A stretch of DNA of 64,000 nucleotides, taken from contig CAYHCE010000014.1 in the NCBI GenBank assembly GCA_964355015.1, positions 1 through 64,000 of the forward strand, in the 5' to 3' direction. Of this stretch, positions 56,614 through 64,000 are shown in pieces (the stretch's first letter is position 1; each line of letters starts with the position of its first letter). The translations under genes were made by a program, and so were the position numbers. A model generated the notes under the pieces. That model made no database searches and was not told the DNA's origin. It was given only the letters and a program-made list of their open reading frames with translations. Source of the stretch: CAYHCE01 sp964355015. GTDB taxonomy: Bacteria; Cyanobacteriota; Cyanobacteriia; PCC-6307; Cyanobiaceae.

Positions 56614-59091
56614 TCAGATCCGCGGGTCAGTCTGCCCCGAGGCCCAGCGCCAGTGCGTGACTTCGGGGGAGTCCATGCCGTGGGTGTGGGCGTAGGCGCG
56701 GTGCTGCAGGATCGCCTCCTTCATGCGCTCCTTGACGTGGGCCGCCCGCGAGCCGAGCGAGGGAACGTGATCGATCACATCGATCACCAGATTGAAGCGG
56801 TCGATCTGGTTGTTCATCGCCAGCTCCAGCGGCGTGTTGATGTTTCCCTTTTCCTTGTAGCCGCGCACGTGGAAATTGGGGTGGTTGGTTCGACGGTAGG
56901 TGAGCCGGTGGATCAGCCACGGGTAGCCGTGGAAGTTGAAGATCACGGGCTTGTCTGTGGTGAACAGGGTGTCGAAGTCGCGATCCGAGAGCCCATGGGG
57001 GTGCTCCGTAGGCGGGGTGAGGGCGAACAGCTTGACTACATTCAGCACCCTGATCCTGAGCTGGGGGATCTCGCGGTGCAGGATCTCCACGGCCGCCAGG
57101 ATCTCCTTGGTGGGGATGTCGCCAGCGCAGGCCATCACCACATCCGGCTCGTCGGGCTCCTCGCCCCGGTCGTCGTTGCAGGCCCAGCTCCAGAGTCCGA
57201 TGCCCTTGGCCACGTGCTGGCGGGCCTGTTCGAGCGAAAGGTACTGGAGGTGCTTCTGCTTGTCGGAGACGATGATGTTGCAGACGTTGGTTTCGAGGAA
57301 GGCTTCCTCGGCGACCGCCAGCAGGCAGTTGGCGTCGGCGGGCAGGTAGACGCGCACCACCTCGCCGCTCTTGTTGCCGGCCAGGTCGATGAAGCCGGGA
57401 TCCTGGTGGGTGAAGCCGTTATGGTCCTGCCGCCAGACGGTGGAGGAGATCAGGCAGTTCCAGGGGCCGATCGGCGCCCGCCAGGGGGCGTGGTGGATGC
57501 AGGATTCCAGCCACTTGGCGTGCTGGTTGAACATCGAGGCGATCACATGGGCGAAGGCCTCGTAGGTGTGGAAGAAACCATGGCGGCCGGTGAGCAGGTA
57601 GCCCTCCATCATTCCCACCAGGGTGTGCTCGGAGAGCATCTCCACGACCCGGCCATTGCGGGCCAGTTCGCTGCCGCCGCTGTCCTCGGGAAGGATGTCT
57701 TCCATCCACACTTTCTTGCTCACCGCGTAGATCGCCTGCAGACGGTTGGAGGCGGTTTCATCCGGGCCGAACACCCGCATGGAGTCGGGGTTGCGGGCGA
57801 TCGTGTCACGCAGCAGCTCCCCGAGCGGGTAGGTGTTCTCGTGTTCGATCTGGCCGGGGCGTTCCACCGTCACCGCGTAGGCCTCGATCGGCGGCAGGCG
57901 CAGCTTGCGGCGCAGCAGGCCGCCATTGGCGTGGGGGCTGGACCCCATCCGCCGCGGGCCCCAGGGTGAAAGCGCCTGCAGCTCAGGGATCAGGGTGCCG
58001 TCGGCATCGAAGAGCTCCTCGGGGCGGTAGCTCCGCAGCCAGTCCTCCAGCCTCTGCAACTGCTCCGGGTCCTGCTTGGGGGCCGGCAGGGGCACCTGGT
58101 GGGACCGCCAGAAACCCTCAAGTTTCTTGCCGTGGAGTTCGGTGGGGCCCGTCCAGCCCTTGGGGGAGCGCAGCACGATCATCGGCCAGGCGGGCCGGAT
58201 CGCCTCGCCGCTGCTGCGGGCCTGCACACGGATCGCCAGGATCTGGGCGACCGCCAGGTCCATGGCCGCGGCCATCGCCTGGTGCATGGCCTCCGGTTCG
58301 TGCCCCTCCACGAACAAAGGATTCCAGCCATAGCCCCGCATCAGGTTCTCCAGCTCCTGGTGGCCGATCCGGGCCAGCAGGGTGGGGTTGGCGATCTTGT
58401 AGCCATTCAGGTGCAGCACCGGCAGCACGGCGCCATCACTGATCGGGTTGAGGAACTTGTTGATGTGCCAGGAGGTGGCCAGGGGCCCGGTTTCGGCCTC
58501 ACCGTCGCCCACGCAGGCCAGGGCGATCAGCTCCGGGTTGTCGAACACCGCGCCGCAGGCGTGGGAGAGCACGTAGCCGAGCTCACCGCCCTCGTGGATC
58601 GAACCGGGGGTTTCCGGGGTGCAGTGGCTGCCGATGTGGCCCGGGAATGAGAACTGCTTGAAGAAGCGCCGCATCCCCTCGGCGTCCTGCGACTTGTCGG
58701 GATAGATCTCGCTGTAGCTGCCGTCGAGATAGGTGGGCCCGAGCACTCCGGGAGCGCCGTGGCCCGGCCCCGACAGGTAGATCATGTCCAGGTCGTGACG
58801 GCGGATCACCCGGTTGGCATGGGCCCAGAGGAACGCCTGGCCCGGGCTCGAGCCCCAGTGCCCCAGCAGCCGGTTCTTGATGTGATCGGGGCGGAGCGGT
58901 TCCTGCAGCAGGGGGTTTTCCTGCAGGTAGATCATCCCCACGGCCAGGTAGTTGGCGGCGCGCCACCAGGCGTCGATCTGCTCCAGTTCCGCGGGCTCCA
59001 GGGGTGCCGGATCGGTGTCGCCGAGGTCAGACTGCTGATCGGGGGCGGGGCTCAGGGTCACGGCGGCAGCTCCGGCGAGAAAGGGAGTCAC
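56614..59091 (-). CDS. xfp: Xylulose-5-phosphate/fructose-6-phosphate phosphoketolase
   Basis: An 825-residue thiamine-diphosphate enzyme that splits xylulose-5-phosphate or fructose-6-phosphate with phosphate to give acetyl phosphate and a shorter sugar phosphate. The ThDP motif is VGDGEAETGPLATSW, with SGPGHGAPG, YPDKSQDAEGMRRF and SFPGHIGSHCTPETPGSIHE as family signatures; the C-terminal HRAYAHTHGMDSPEV block is also typical. First gene of an xfp-glgP-ackA operon. About 240 bases to the divergent antiporter gene hold the promoter; I see no strong structure there. Confidence 0.96.
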   Translation of the reverse strand: MTPFLAGAAAVTLSPAPDQQSDLGDTDPAPLEPAELEQIDAWWRAANYLAVGMIYLQENPLLQEPLRPDHIKNRLLGHWGSSPGQAFLWAHANRVIRRHDLDMIYLSGPGHGAPGVLGPTYLDGSYSEIYPDKSQDAEGMRRFFKQFSFPGHIGSHCTPETPGSIHEGGELGYVLSHACGAVFDNPELIALACVGDGEAETGPLATSWHINKFLNPISDGAVLPVLHLNGYKIANPTLLARIGHQELENLMRGYGWNPLFVEGHEPEAMHQAMAAAMDLAVAQILAIRVQARSSGEAIRPAWPMIVLRSPKGWTGPTELHGKKLEGFWRSHQVPLPAPKQDPEQLQRLEDWLRSYRPEELFDADGTLIPELQALSPWGPRRMGSSPHANGGLLRRKLRLPPIEAYAVTVERPGQIEHENTYPLGELLRDTIARNPDSMRVFGPDETASNRLQAIYAVSKKVWMEDILPEDSGGSELARNGRVVEMLSEHTLVGMMEGYLLTGRHGFFHTYEAFAHVIASMFNQHAKWLESCIHHAPWRAPIGPWNCLISSTVWRQDHNGFTHQDPGFIDLAGNKSGEVVRVYLPADANCLLAVAEEAFLETNVCNIIVSDKQKHLQYLSLEQARQHVAKGIGLWSWACNDDRGEEPDEPDVVMACAGDIPTKEILAAVEILHREIPQLRIRVLNVVKLFALTPPTEHPHGLSDRDFDTLFTTDKPVIFNFHGYPWLIHRLTYRRTNHPNFHVRGYKEKGNINTPLELAMNNQIDRFNLVIDVIDHVPSLGSRAAHVKERMKEAILQHRAYAHTHGMDSPEVTHWRWASGQTDPRI

Positions 59092-59332
59092 GTTATTCGG
59101 TTCGAATCCAGCCTGAATGTGTTCCCCGAGGCGGACTCATGTTCATTGCATGGCCGGCTCATTCCCGGCTGATTTCGTTGGTTTCTTTTCCTGATTCGGG
59201 CCGTTCGGTTCCGTATTCGATCGGGGTTTGCGGACAACCGTCCCCGCTCTCTGCGGGCGCCGGTAAGGGCGGGGTGAATCAGGCGTAGCGTTTCCGCTTG
59301 CTCAGCGGCCCATCGCCGCTCAACCGTCTTCC

Positions 59333-60670
59333 ATGACCATCCCAACCGTGCTGCTGGAGATCAACAGCCACAATCTCGAGGTGGCCGAAACCTTGATCGG
59401 GGTCGGGCGTTATCTGCTGATCTTTCTGGCCGCTCGCGCCCTCGCCGAGGTGATGGTGCGGTTGCAGCTGCCCACGATCCTGGGCGAACTGCTGGCGGGG
59501 ATCCTGATCGGCCTCACGGGTCTGCACCTGATCCTGCCGCCGGAAACCGGCGCGGAGCTCAGCCACTGGTTCAGCTCCGTGGTGTCCTCCCTGGCCGACC
59601 TGCCACCAGACGCGGTGCAGACGCTCTACGCCGAGACCTTCCCCAACCTGCAGTCCGTCGCCACCATCGGCCTGTTCGCCCTGCTGTTCCTCACGGGCCT
59701 GGAGAGCGAGCTCGACGAGCTGATGGAGGTTGGGCTGCAGGCCACCACCGTGGCCTGCACCGGCGTGGCCCTGCCCTTCGCCATGGGCACGTTCGGGCTG
59801 CTCTATTTCTTCCACGTGCCCCTGATTCCTGCCATCTTCGCCGGCGCTGCGATGACGGCCACCAGTGTCGGGATCACGGCCAGCGTGTTCAGCGAGCTCA
59901 AGTACCTCAAGACGCGGGAAGGCCAGACCGTGATCGGGGCCGCCGTTCTCGATGACATCCTCGGCATCGTGGTGCTGGCGGTGGTGGTGGCTCTGGCCGC
60001 CGGGGATTCCTTCGAGCTCGGCCCGATCGTGAAGCTGCTCGTGGCGGCGGCGGCGTTCGTGGGCGTCTCGCTATTCCTCAGCCGTACCGCGGCCCCCGCC
60101 TTCGACTGGCTGCTCGACCGGCTCAAGGCCCCCGGTGAAGTGGTGGTGGCCGCCTTCGTGGTGCTCTGCATCTCCTGCTTCACCTGCCAGGCGATCGGTC
60201 TGGAGGCCGCCCTCGGCGCCTTCTCCGCCGGCCTGATCCTGAGTAGTTCGAAGCACACCAAGGCGATCCAGGAGGCGATCAGGCCCCTGGTGTCCCTGTT
60301 CACCACCATCTTCTTCGTGCTGATCGGCACCAGCCTCGACCTGTCGGTGCTGAACCCGCTCGACCCGGCCAACCGGCCGAAGCTGCTGATGGCCGTGTTC
60401 CTGCTGGTCGTGGCGATCGCCGGCAAGGTGGCCGCCGGCTGGACCTACTACAGCAAAGAGCCCACCAACCGCCTGGTTGTGGGCCTGGGGATGATGCCCC
60501 GCGGCGAGGTGGGTCTGATCTTTCTCGGCCTGGGCACCCAGGCCGGCCTGCTCACGCCTTCCCTGGAGGCCGGCATAATGATCATGGTGATCGGCACCAC
60601 CTTCCTTGCGCCGATCCTGCTCAAGCTGGTGCTGAGCGGACAGGAGCCCCTTGCCGAGCAACCCGCCTGA
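59333..60670 (+). CDS. Cation:proton antiporter (CPA2 / KefB-NapA type)
   Basis: A 445-residue membrane protein with about 12 hydrophobic segments. It belongs to the CPA2 group: LPTILGELLAGILIG at the N-terminus, FLTGLESELDEL, the unwound-helix block TATSVGITASV, and the paired acidic site GAAVLDDILGIVVLA, whose two aspartates mark electrogenic exchangers. It has no RCK/TrkA-N domain. The gene is divergent from xfp, and a strong hairpin follows its stop. It is a different family from the antiporter at 29565. Confidence 0.88.
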   Translation: MTIPTVLLEINSHNLEVAETLIGVGRYLLIFLAARALAEVMVRLQLPTILGELLAGILIGLTGLHLILPPETGAELSHWFSSVVSSLADLPPDAVQTLYAETFPNLQSVATIGLFALLFLTGLESELDELMEVGLQATTVACTGVALPFAMGTFGLLYFFHVPLIPAIFAGAAMTATSVGITASVFSELKYLKTREGQTVIGAAVLDDILGIVVLAVVVALAAGDSFELGPIVKLLVAAAAFVGVSLFLSRTAAPAFDWLLDRLKAPGEVVVAAFVVLCISCFTCQAIGLEAALGAFSAGLILSSSKHTKAIQEAIRPLVSLFTTIFFVLIGTSLDLSVLNPLDPANRPKLLMAVFLLVVAIAGKVAAGWTYYSKEPTNRLVVGLGMMPRGEVGLIFLGLGTQAGLLTPSLEAGIMIMVIGTTFLAPILLKLVLSGQEPLAEQPA

Positions 60671-60688
60671 ACCGGCGTCGGGATCCCG

Positions 60689-60717
60689 ATCCCCTGCCGC
60701 CCCGCGCGGCAGGGGAT
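60689..60717. terminator. Hairpin between convergent genes
   Basis: ATCCCCTGCCGC (60689-60700) pairs perfectly with GCGGCAGGGGAT (60706-60717) around a five-base loop. It lies between the antiporter stop (60670) and the convergent small membrane protein stop (60723). No T-run is present on either side, so it is a bidirectional terminator candidate on stem strength alone. Confidence 0.65.
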
Positions 60718-60722
60718 GACGC

Positions 60723-61019
60723 TCAGCTTTCCTCGCGCCGGGAGGCGAGGGTCCAGAAGGCTCCGGCCAGCACCGCCATCAACCCCAGGCTGGCGGCCCA
60801 GCTCGGGCTCAGGGCCCAGCTCAGGCCCAGTTGGGCGAGCCCCCCCACCACAAGGGCCAGCAGCAGACTGCTGACCAGCAGAGCGAGCTGGCGCAGCCCT
60901 TCGCCGAGTGGCCCTTCCGCCAGGGCAGCCTCGAACCGCGCCAGCGGAAGCGAGAGGGGCAGGTAAAGCGCCAGCGCCCAAAGTGCCGTTCCCGGCAGCA
61001 GGCTGGACCAGTCGGCCAC
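60723..61019 (-). CDS. Small membrane protein, unknown function
   Basis: A 98-residue protein with about three hydrophobic segments (residues 8-24, 43-65, 72-91), rich in Leu and Ala, ending in the charged tail SRREES. I recall short proteins of this kind in picocyanobacteria but cannot place the family with certainty. It is divergent from the alpha/beta hydrolase gene and convergent with the antiporter. Confidence 0.6.
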   Translation of the reverse strand: MADWSSLLPGTALWALALYLPLSLPLARFEAALAEGPLGEGLRQLALLVSSLLLALVVGGLAQLGLSWALSPSWAASLGLMAVLAGAFWTLASRREES

Positions 61020-61123
61020 GGAGCGGACCTTGCGAACGGCTCCCTAGCATCGACGACCAAGCCAGGCCTGTGGTGACGCTCTCCAGATCCGAGCCCCTGA
61101 TCGCGACGTCGGCGGCGGCTGGG

Positions 61124-62029
61124 ATGGAGTCCGGAGCGGCAGCCGGGACCGAACGACCGGCCGAGTCGCAGGGCTGGACCTACCAGGGACACCATGTCCA
61201 TGCCCTGGCGCGACGGCCGAGCGATCCGGTCGGCCCGGCGATCCTCCTGGTGCATGGCTTCGGAGCCTCCACCGACCACTGGCGCTTCAACATTCCGGTC
61301 CTGGCCGAGCGGCACGAGGTGCATGCCATCGACCTGCTGGGGTTCGGCCGCAGCGCCAAACCGGCCAGCCTAAGCTACGGCGGCGCCCTCTGGCGCGACC
61401 AGCTGATGGCCTACGTACGCGAGCGGATCGGACGCCCCACGGTGTTGGTGGGCAACTCGCTCGGTGGGTTCGCGGCCCTCGCCGCCGGGGCGGCCCTGGG
61501 GCCGGAGGCGGCTGGGGTGGCCCTGCTCAACGCGGCGGGTCCCTTCAGCGACGAGCAGGCCGAACCGAAGGGCTGGGGGGCGATCGCCCGACGCACGATC
61601 GGCGCTGCCCTGCTGCGCAGCCCGCTGCTGCAGCGCCTGCTGTTCGAGAACCTGCGGCGGCCGGCCACGATCCGGCGCACCCTCAATCAGGTCTACATCG
61701 ACCGGACCAATGTGAACGAGGAGCTGGTGGAGGCGATCCGCTGCCCCTCGCTCGATCCCGGTGCCTTCGGCGTGTTCCGCACCGTGTTCGACATCCCCCG
61801 CGGCCAGCCCCTCGACGAGCTGTTCGCCGCGCTCGGCTCGCCGCTGCTGTTGCTCTGGGGCATCCGCGATCCCTGGATCAACGCCGCCGGTCGCCGTGCC
61901 GCCTTCCAGCGCCATGCCCCGACGGCCACCGAGGTGGTGCTCGACGCCGGCCACTGCCCCCACGACGAGGTGCCCGATCAGGTGAATGCGGCTCTGCTGG
62001 AGTGGCTGGCGACGCTGCCCACCGCCTGA
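61124..62029 (+). CDS. Alpha/beta hydrolase, chlorophyll-dephytylase-like
   Basis: About 301 residues from ATG 61124; GTG 61073 would add 17. A canonical alpha/beta hydrolase: oxyanion region LLVHGFGAS, nucleophile elbow GNSLGG (Ser), acid in WGIRDPWI and histidine in DAGHCPHDE. The FDLLGFGRS-like block (IDLLGFGRSAKP) and overall shape resemble cyanobacterial and plant chlorophyll dephytylase/pheophytinase relatives, so a lipid or chlorophyll ester may be the substrate, though many hydrolases share these motifs. It is followed after 12 bases by the mutarotase-like gene. Confidence 0.8.
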   Translation: MESGAAAGTERPAESQGWTYQGHHVHALARRPSDPVGPAILLVHGFGASTDHWRFNIPVLAERHEVHAIDLLGFGRSAKPASLSYGGALWRDQLMAYVRERIGRPTVLVGNSLGGFAALAAGAALGPEAAGVALLNAAGPFSDEQAEPKGWGAIARRTIGAALLRSPLLQRLLFENLRRPATIRRTLNQVYIDRTNVNEELVEAIRCPSLDPGAFGVFRTVFDIPRGQPLDELFAALGSPLLLLWGIRDPWINAAGRRAAFQRHAPTATEVVLDAGHCPHDEVPDQVNAALLEWLATLPTA

Positions 62030-62041
62030 GGCCTTCTGCCC

Positions 62042-62896
62042 GTGTCCCTCCTCCACAAAGCCGCGCCGTATCCACACTGGGAGTTCACGGTTGCGCACGG
62101 TGTAGACCGTCTGCGGCTCGTGCCGGAGCGGGGCGGCCTGCTCACGGGCTGGCGCTGCAACGGCCGGGAACTGCTCTACCTGGATCAGCAGCGCTTCGCC
62201 GATCCGACGGCCTCCGTGCGAGGGGGGATGCCGGTGCTGTTCCCGATCTGTGGCAACCTTCCCGACGATCGGCTCCGTCTGCCGGAGGGTGACTTCGCTT
62301 TGAAGCAGCATGGCTTCGCGCGCGATCTGCCCTGGAAGCTCCAGGAACTGGCAGACGGCAGTGGTGTAGGTCTCAGCCTGGTCGACACCGCCGCCACCCG
62401 GGCACAGTTTCCCTTCGCCTTCCGACTCGACCTGGAGCTGCGCCTCGAACCGTCCGCCCTGGCGATCACGGTGGTGGTGGCGAACCCAGGGGAGCGGCCG
62501 CTCCCCTTCGCCTTCGGCCTGCATCCCTACTTCGCCGTGTCGTCGCTGGCGGCGGCCGCGCTCGAAGGGCTGCCGGAGCGTTGCCTGAACCACCACTCCA
62601 TGCAGGCCTCAGGCACTGCCGCGCAGCTGGCCCGGCTGGAGCAGGGGGTGGACCTGCTGGCAGCCCCTGCCGGTGCCGTGCGCCTGCGCGACCGGGAGGC
62701 GGGTTTCGCGCTGGAACTGCAACCCACCGCCCCCTTCGATCTGGCGGTGGTGTGGACGGATCCGCCCCGCGCCATGGTCTGCCTGGAACCGTGGACGGCG
62801 CCCCGCGGGGCCCTGGCCAACGGGGAGCGGCGTCTGGAGCTTGCTCCCGGCGCCGACTGCCGGCTGAGCGCTCTCTACCGCTTGATCCAGGACTGA
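62042..62896 (+). CDS. Aldose 1-epimerase / hexose mutarotase-like protein
   Basis: A 284-residue protein from GTG 62042. It belongs to the galactose mutarotase-like superfamily: a GGMPVLFPICGN substrate loop early, the histidine pair region (QHGFARDLPW; FGLHPYFAV) and a late CLEPWTAPRGAL glutamate block. These are the features of D-hexose-6-phosphate mutarotase or general aldose 1-epimerases. It may help equilibrate sugar anomers from glycogen breakdown, but no direct evidence ties it to the nearby glgP operon. It is probably co-transcribed with the hydrolase gene. Confidence 0.82.
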   Translation: MSLLHKAAPYPHWEFTVAHGVDRLRLVPERGGLLTGWRCNGRELLYLDQQRFADPTASVRGGMPVLFPICGNLPDDRLRLPEGDFALKQHGFARDLPWKLQELADGSGVGLSLVDTAATRAQFPFAFRLDLELRLEPSALAITVVVANPGERPLPFAFGLHPYFAVSSLAAAALEGLPERCLNHHSMQASGTAAQLARLEQGVDLLAAPAGAVRLRDREAGFALELQPTAPFDLAVVWTDPPRAMVCLEPWTAPRGALANGERRLELAPGADCRLSALYRLIQD

Positions 62897-62947
62897 TCGA
62901 TTTCGGACGGCATCGCCTCATGGGTTCGAAGCAGCCGCTGCGGCCCG

Positions 62948-63535
62948 TCAGCGGTTCTGGGGAAGCTGCTGCAGGCTCGTGATCTCCGGGATGGCCGTCC
63001 ACCCCATCAGCTCCTGTTCGGTGGCCGGGCCGTTGCCCTGCAACCAGGCGCCGATCGTGGCGGCGGCCGTGGCGCCATGGGCGCGCCGCGAATGGACGAT
63101 CACGACGCCCTTGCCATCGACGAGCAGCAGCCGTGCGAAGGCGGCTTCAGTCACGCCCGGCGCGCCGAGAATCGCCACGATCAGATGCTCGGCCGGACGA
63201 GCCGCTGTTCGCGGCCTGGAGAATGTGCGGATGATCCGACCGGCCTCTCGGTAACGGCTCAGCACCCGATTGGCCAGCTCCGCCAGTTGCTCGCCGCTGC
63301 GGACCTCGTCGTGGACATTGAGGGTCAGCATGGTTTGCCACCGGTTCAGGTCGCTCTGGCCTGCGGGCGTGAACTCGTTCTGGCCGGCCTTCGACCAGCG
63401 GTGGACATAGCCGACGCCGCCGAGGGTCAGCTGCATGGCTCCAGGACCGCTGGCGGCATGGGCGAGCGGAGGGATGGCAGCGAAGGCCAGGACCCCCACG
63501 GCGATGCCGGTGATCAACCCCCTGCGTTTCCCCAT
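62948..63535 (-). CDS. Secreted protein, unknown function
   Basis: A 195-residue protein with a Sec-type signal peptide (basic MGKRRG, hydrophobic core, cleavage near AHA-ASG at about residue 28). The mature part has no cysteines and no motif I recognise; it reads as an alpha/beta domain (MLTLNVHDEVRSGEQLAEL; EHLIVAILGAPGV). It resembles no family I can name. It is divergent from the exported-protein gene at the window edge, and the 54 bases between should hold both promoters. Confidence 0.6.
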   Translation of the reverse strand: MGKRRGLITGIAVGVLAFAAIPPLAHAASGPGAMQLTLGGVGYVHRWSKAGQNEFTPAGQSDLNRWQTMLTLNVHDEVRSGEQLAELANRVLSRYREAGRIIRTFSRPRTAARPAEHLIVAILGAPGVTEAAFARLLLVDGKGVVIVHSRRAHGATAAATIGAWLQGNGPATEQELMGWTAIPEITSLQQLPQNR

Positions 63536-63589
63536 GGAGCGTTTCTGCGGCCGGCCGGCGTCACTGATAATGGAGGGACCGGGCTGTGG

Positions 63590-64000
63590 ATGTCGATGAA
63601 ACGGAGCGTCCTGCCGGCGGCGGCCGCCGCAGTCCTGCTGCTGGAGCCGCTGCTGGGCGCCGGCGCCGAGGCCCAGCCGGCGATCCGCGGCCAGCAGGAG
63701 CAGGTGCAGTTTGCAGCCGGAGCCAGCTCCAGGGTGATCAGCGGGGTGCTGAAGGGCGATCAGTTCATCGACTACAAGCTTCGTGCCGCCGCCGGCCAGA
63801 CCCTCAGCGTGACGCTGAAGCCCAGCAACGTTCAGACCTACTTCAACTTCAATCCGCCCGGCGCCGAGGAGGCGATGTTCATCGGCAGCACGTCAGGGAA
63901 CCGCTTCAGGGGCCTGCTGCCCAGTGACGGCGACTACACGATCCGCGTCTATCTGATGCGGCCCGCGGCCCGCCGCAACGAGACCAGTCGCTACAGCCTC
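63590..64000 (+). CDS. Exported PPC-domain-like protein, N-terminal part (3' end outside window)
   Basis: The frame is open from ATG 63590 to the last base (137 codons; ATG 63596 is an alternative). The N-terminus is a signal peptide (MKRSVLPAAAAAVLLLEPLL, cleavage near AEA-Q). The rest looks like one beta-rich PPC-type domain: GVLKGDQFIDYKL, LRAAAGQTLSVTLK and SDGDYTIRVYLMR. Small proteins like this are common exported proteins of cyanobacteria and proteobacteria; some are called lysozyme-inhibitor-like, but that name is not secure here. The ending is unknown. Confidence 0.7.
   Translation, partial: MSMKRSVLPAAAAAVLLLEPLLGAGAEAQPAIRGQQEQVQFAAGASSRVISGVLKGDQFIDYKLRAAAGQTLSVTLKPSNVQTYFNFNPPGAEEAMFIGSTSGNRFRGLLPSDGDYTIRVYLMRPAARRNETSRYSL

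Overview
The window looks like a chromosome segment of a high-GC picocyanobacterium in the Synechococcus/Cyanobium group (possibly a freshwater or euryhaline lineage). The evidence is the mreB-mreC-mreD / sugar-binding lipoprotein / OmpR-type regulator / lysS gene order, a cyanobacterial NdhS-type subunit, the urea transporter plus urease locus, several HIP1 octamers GCGATCGC (for example at 15898, 32109, 39895 and 41443) and picocyanobacterium-type small proteins. Assignment to genus is inference. I see no prophage, insertion sequence or CRISPR array.

Layout. 1-8.8 kb holds housekeeping genes: the end of ahcY, a DedA protein, ssb, mreBCD, a sugar-binding lipoprotein, a response regulator and lysS. 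8.8-12.7 kb on the minus strand is a tightly overlapping ergothioneine-type operon: egtB, egtD, two small uncharacterised proteins and a YdcF-like protein. A cysteine-synthase-like gene is divergent from it and starts a plus-strand run: cysK-like, a kinase-like membrane protein, queC, pabB, pabC and a lipoprotein.

19.5-33.5 kb is a nitrogen-scavenging block. It contains formamidase and its zinc-ribbon partner, the urea ABC transporter (urtABCDE), and urease structural and accessory genes (ureEFG on the minus strand, ureD and ureABC on the plus strand). A Na+/H+-antiporter-like gene is inserted between ureD and ureA. 33.5-41.6 kb holds a permuted ATP-grasp / alpha-E / transglutaminase / DUF2126 cassette of the kind known from Anbu-proteasome loci, with a glycogen phosphorylase gene inside it and no Anbu gene. 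It is followed by galE, a FAD-oxidoreductase/SelD fusion and a mannose-1-phosphate guanylyltransferase.

46.4-48.6 kb holds rimM, ndhS, rnc, the RNase P RNA gene and tRNA-Arg(CCT). 48.6-52.1 kb, directly after the tRNA, is richer in A+T in places and carries a porin and an unrecognised membrane-anchored protein. 52.9-59.1 kb on the minus strand is a fermentative carbon module: phosphoketolase, a second glycogen phosphorylase and acetate kinase, which could take glycogen to acetate and ATP. The window ends with a CPA2 antiporter, an alpha/beta hydrolase, a hexose mutarotase-like protein, a secreted protein and the start of an exported protein.

The least understood parts are the ATP-grasp/alpha-E/transglutaminase cassette with its embedded glgP, the two unknown partners in the egt operon, the kinase-like protein lacking the usual catalytic lysine, and the orphan membrane protein beside the tRNA.
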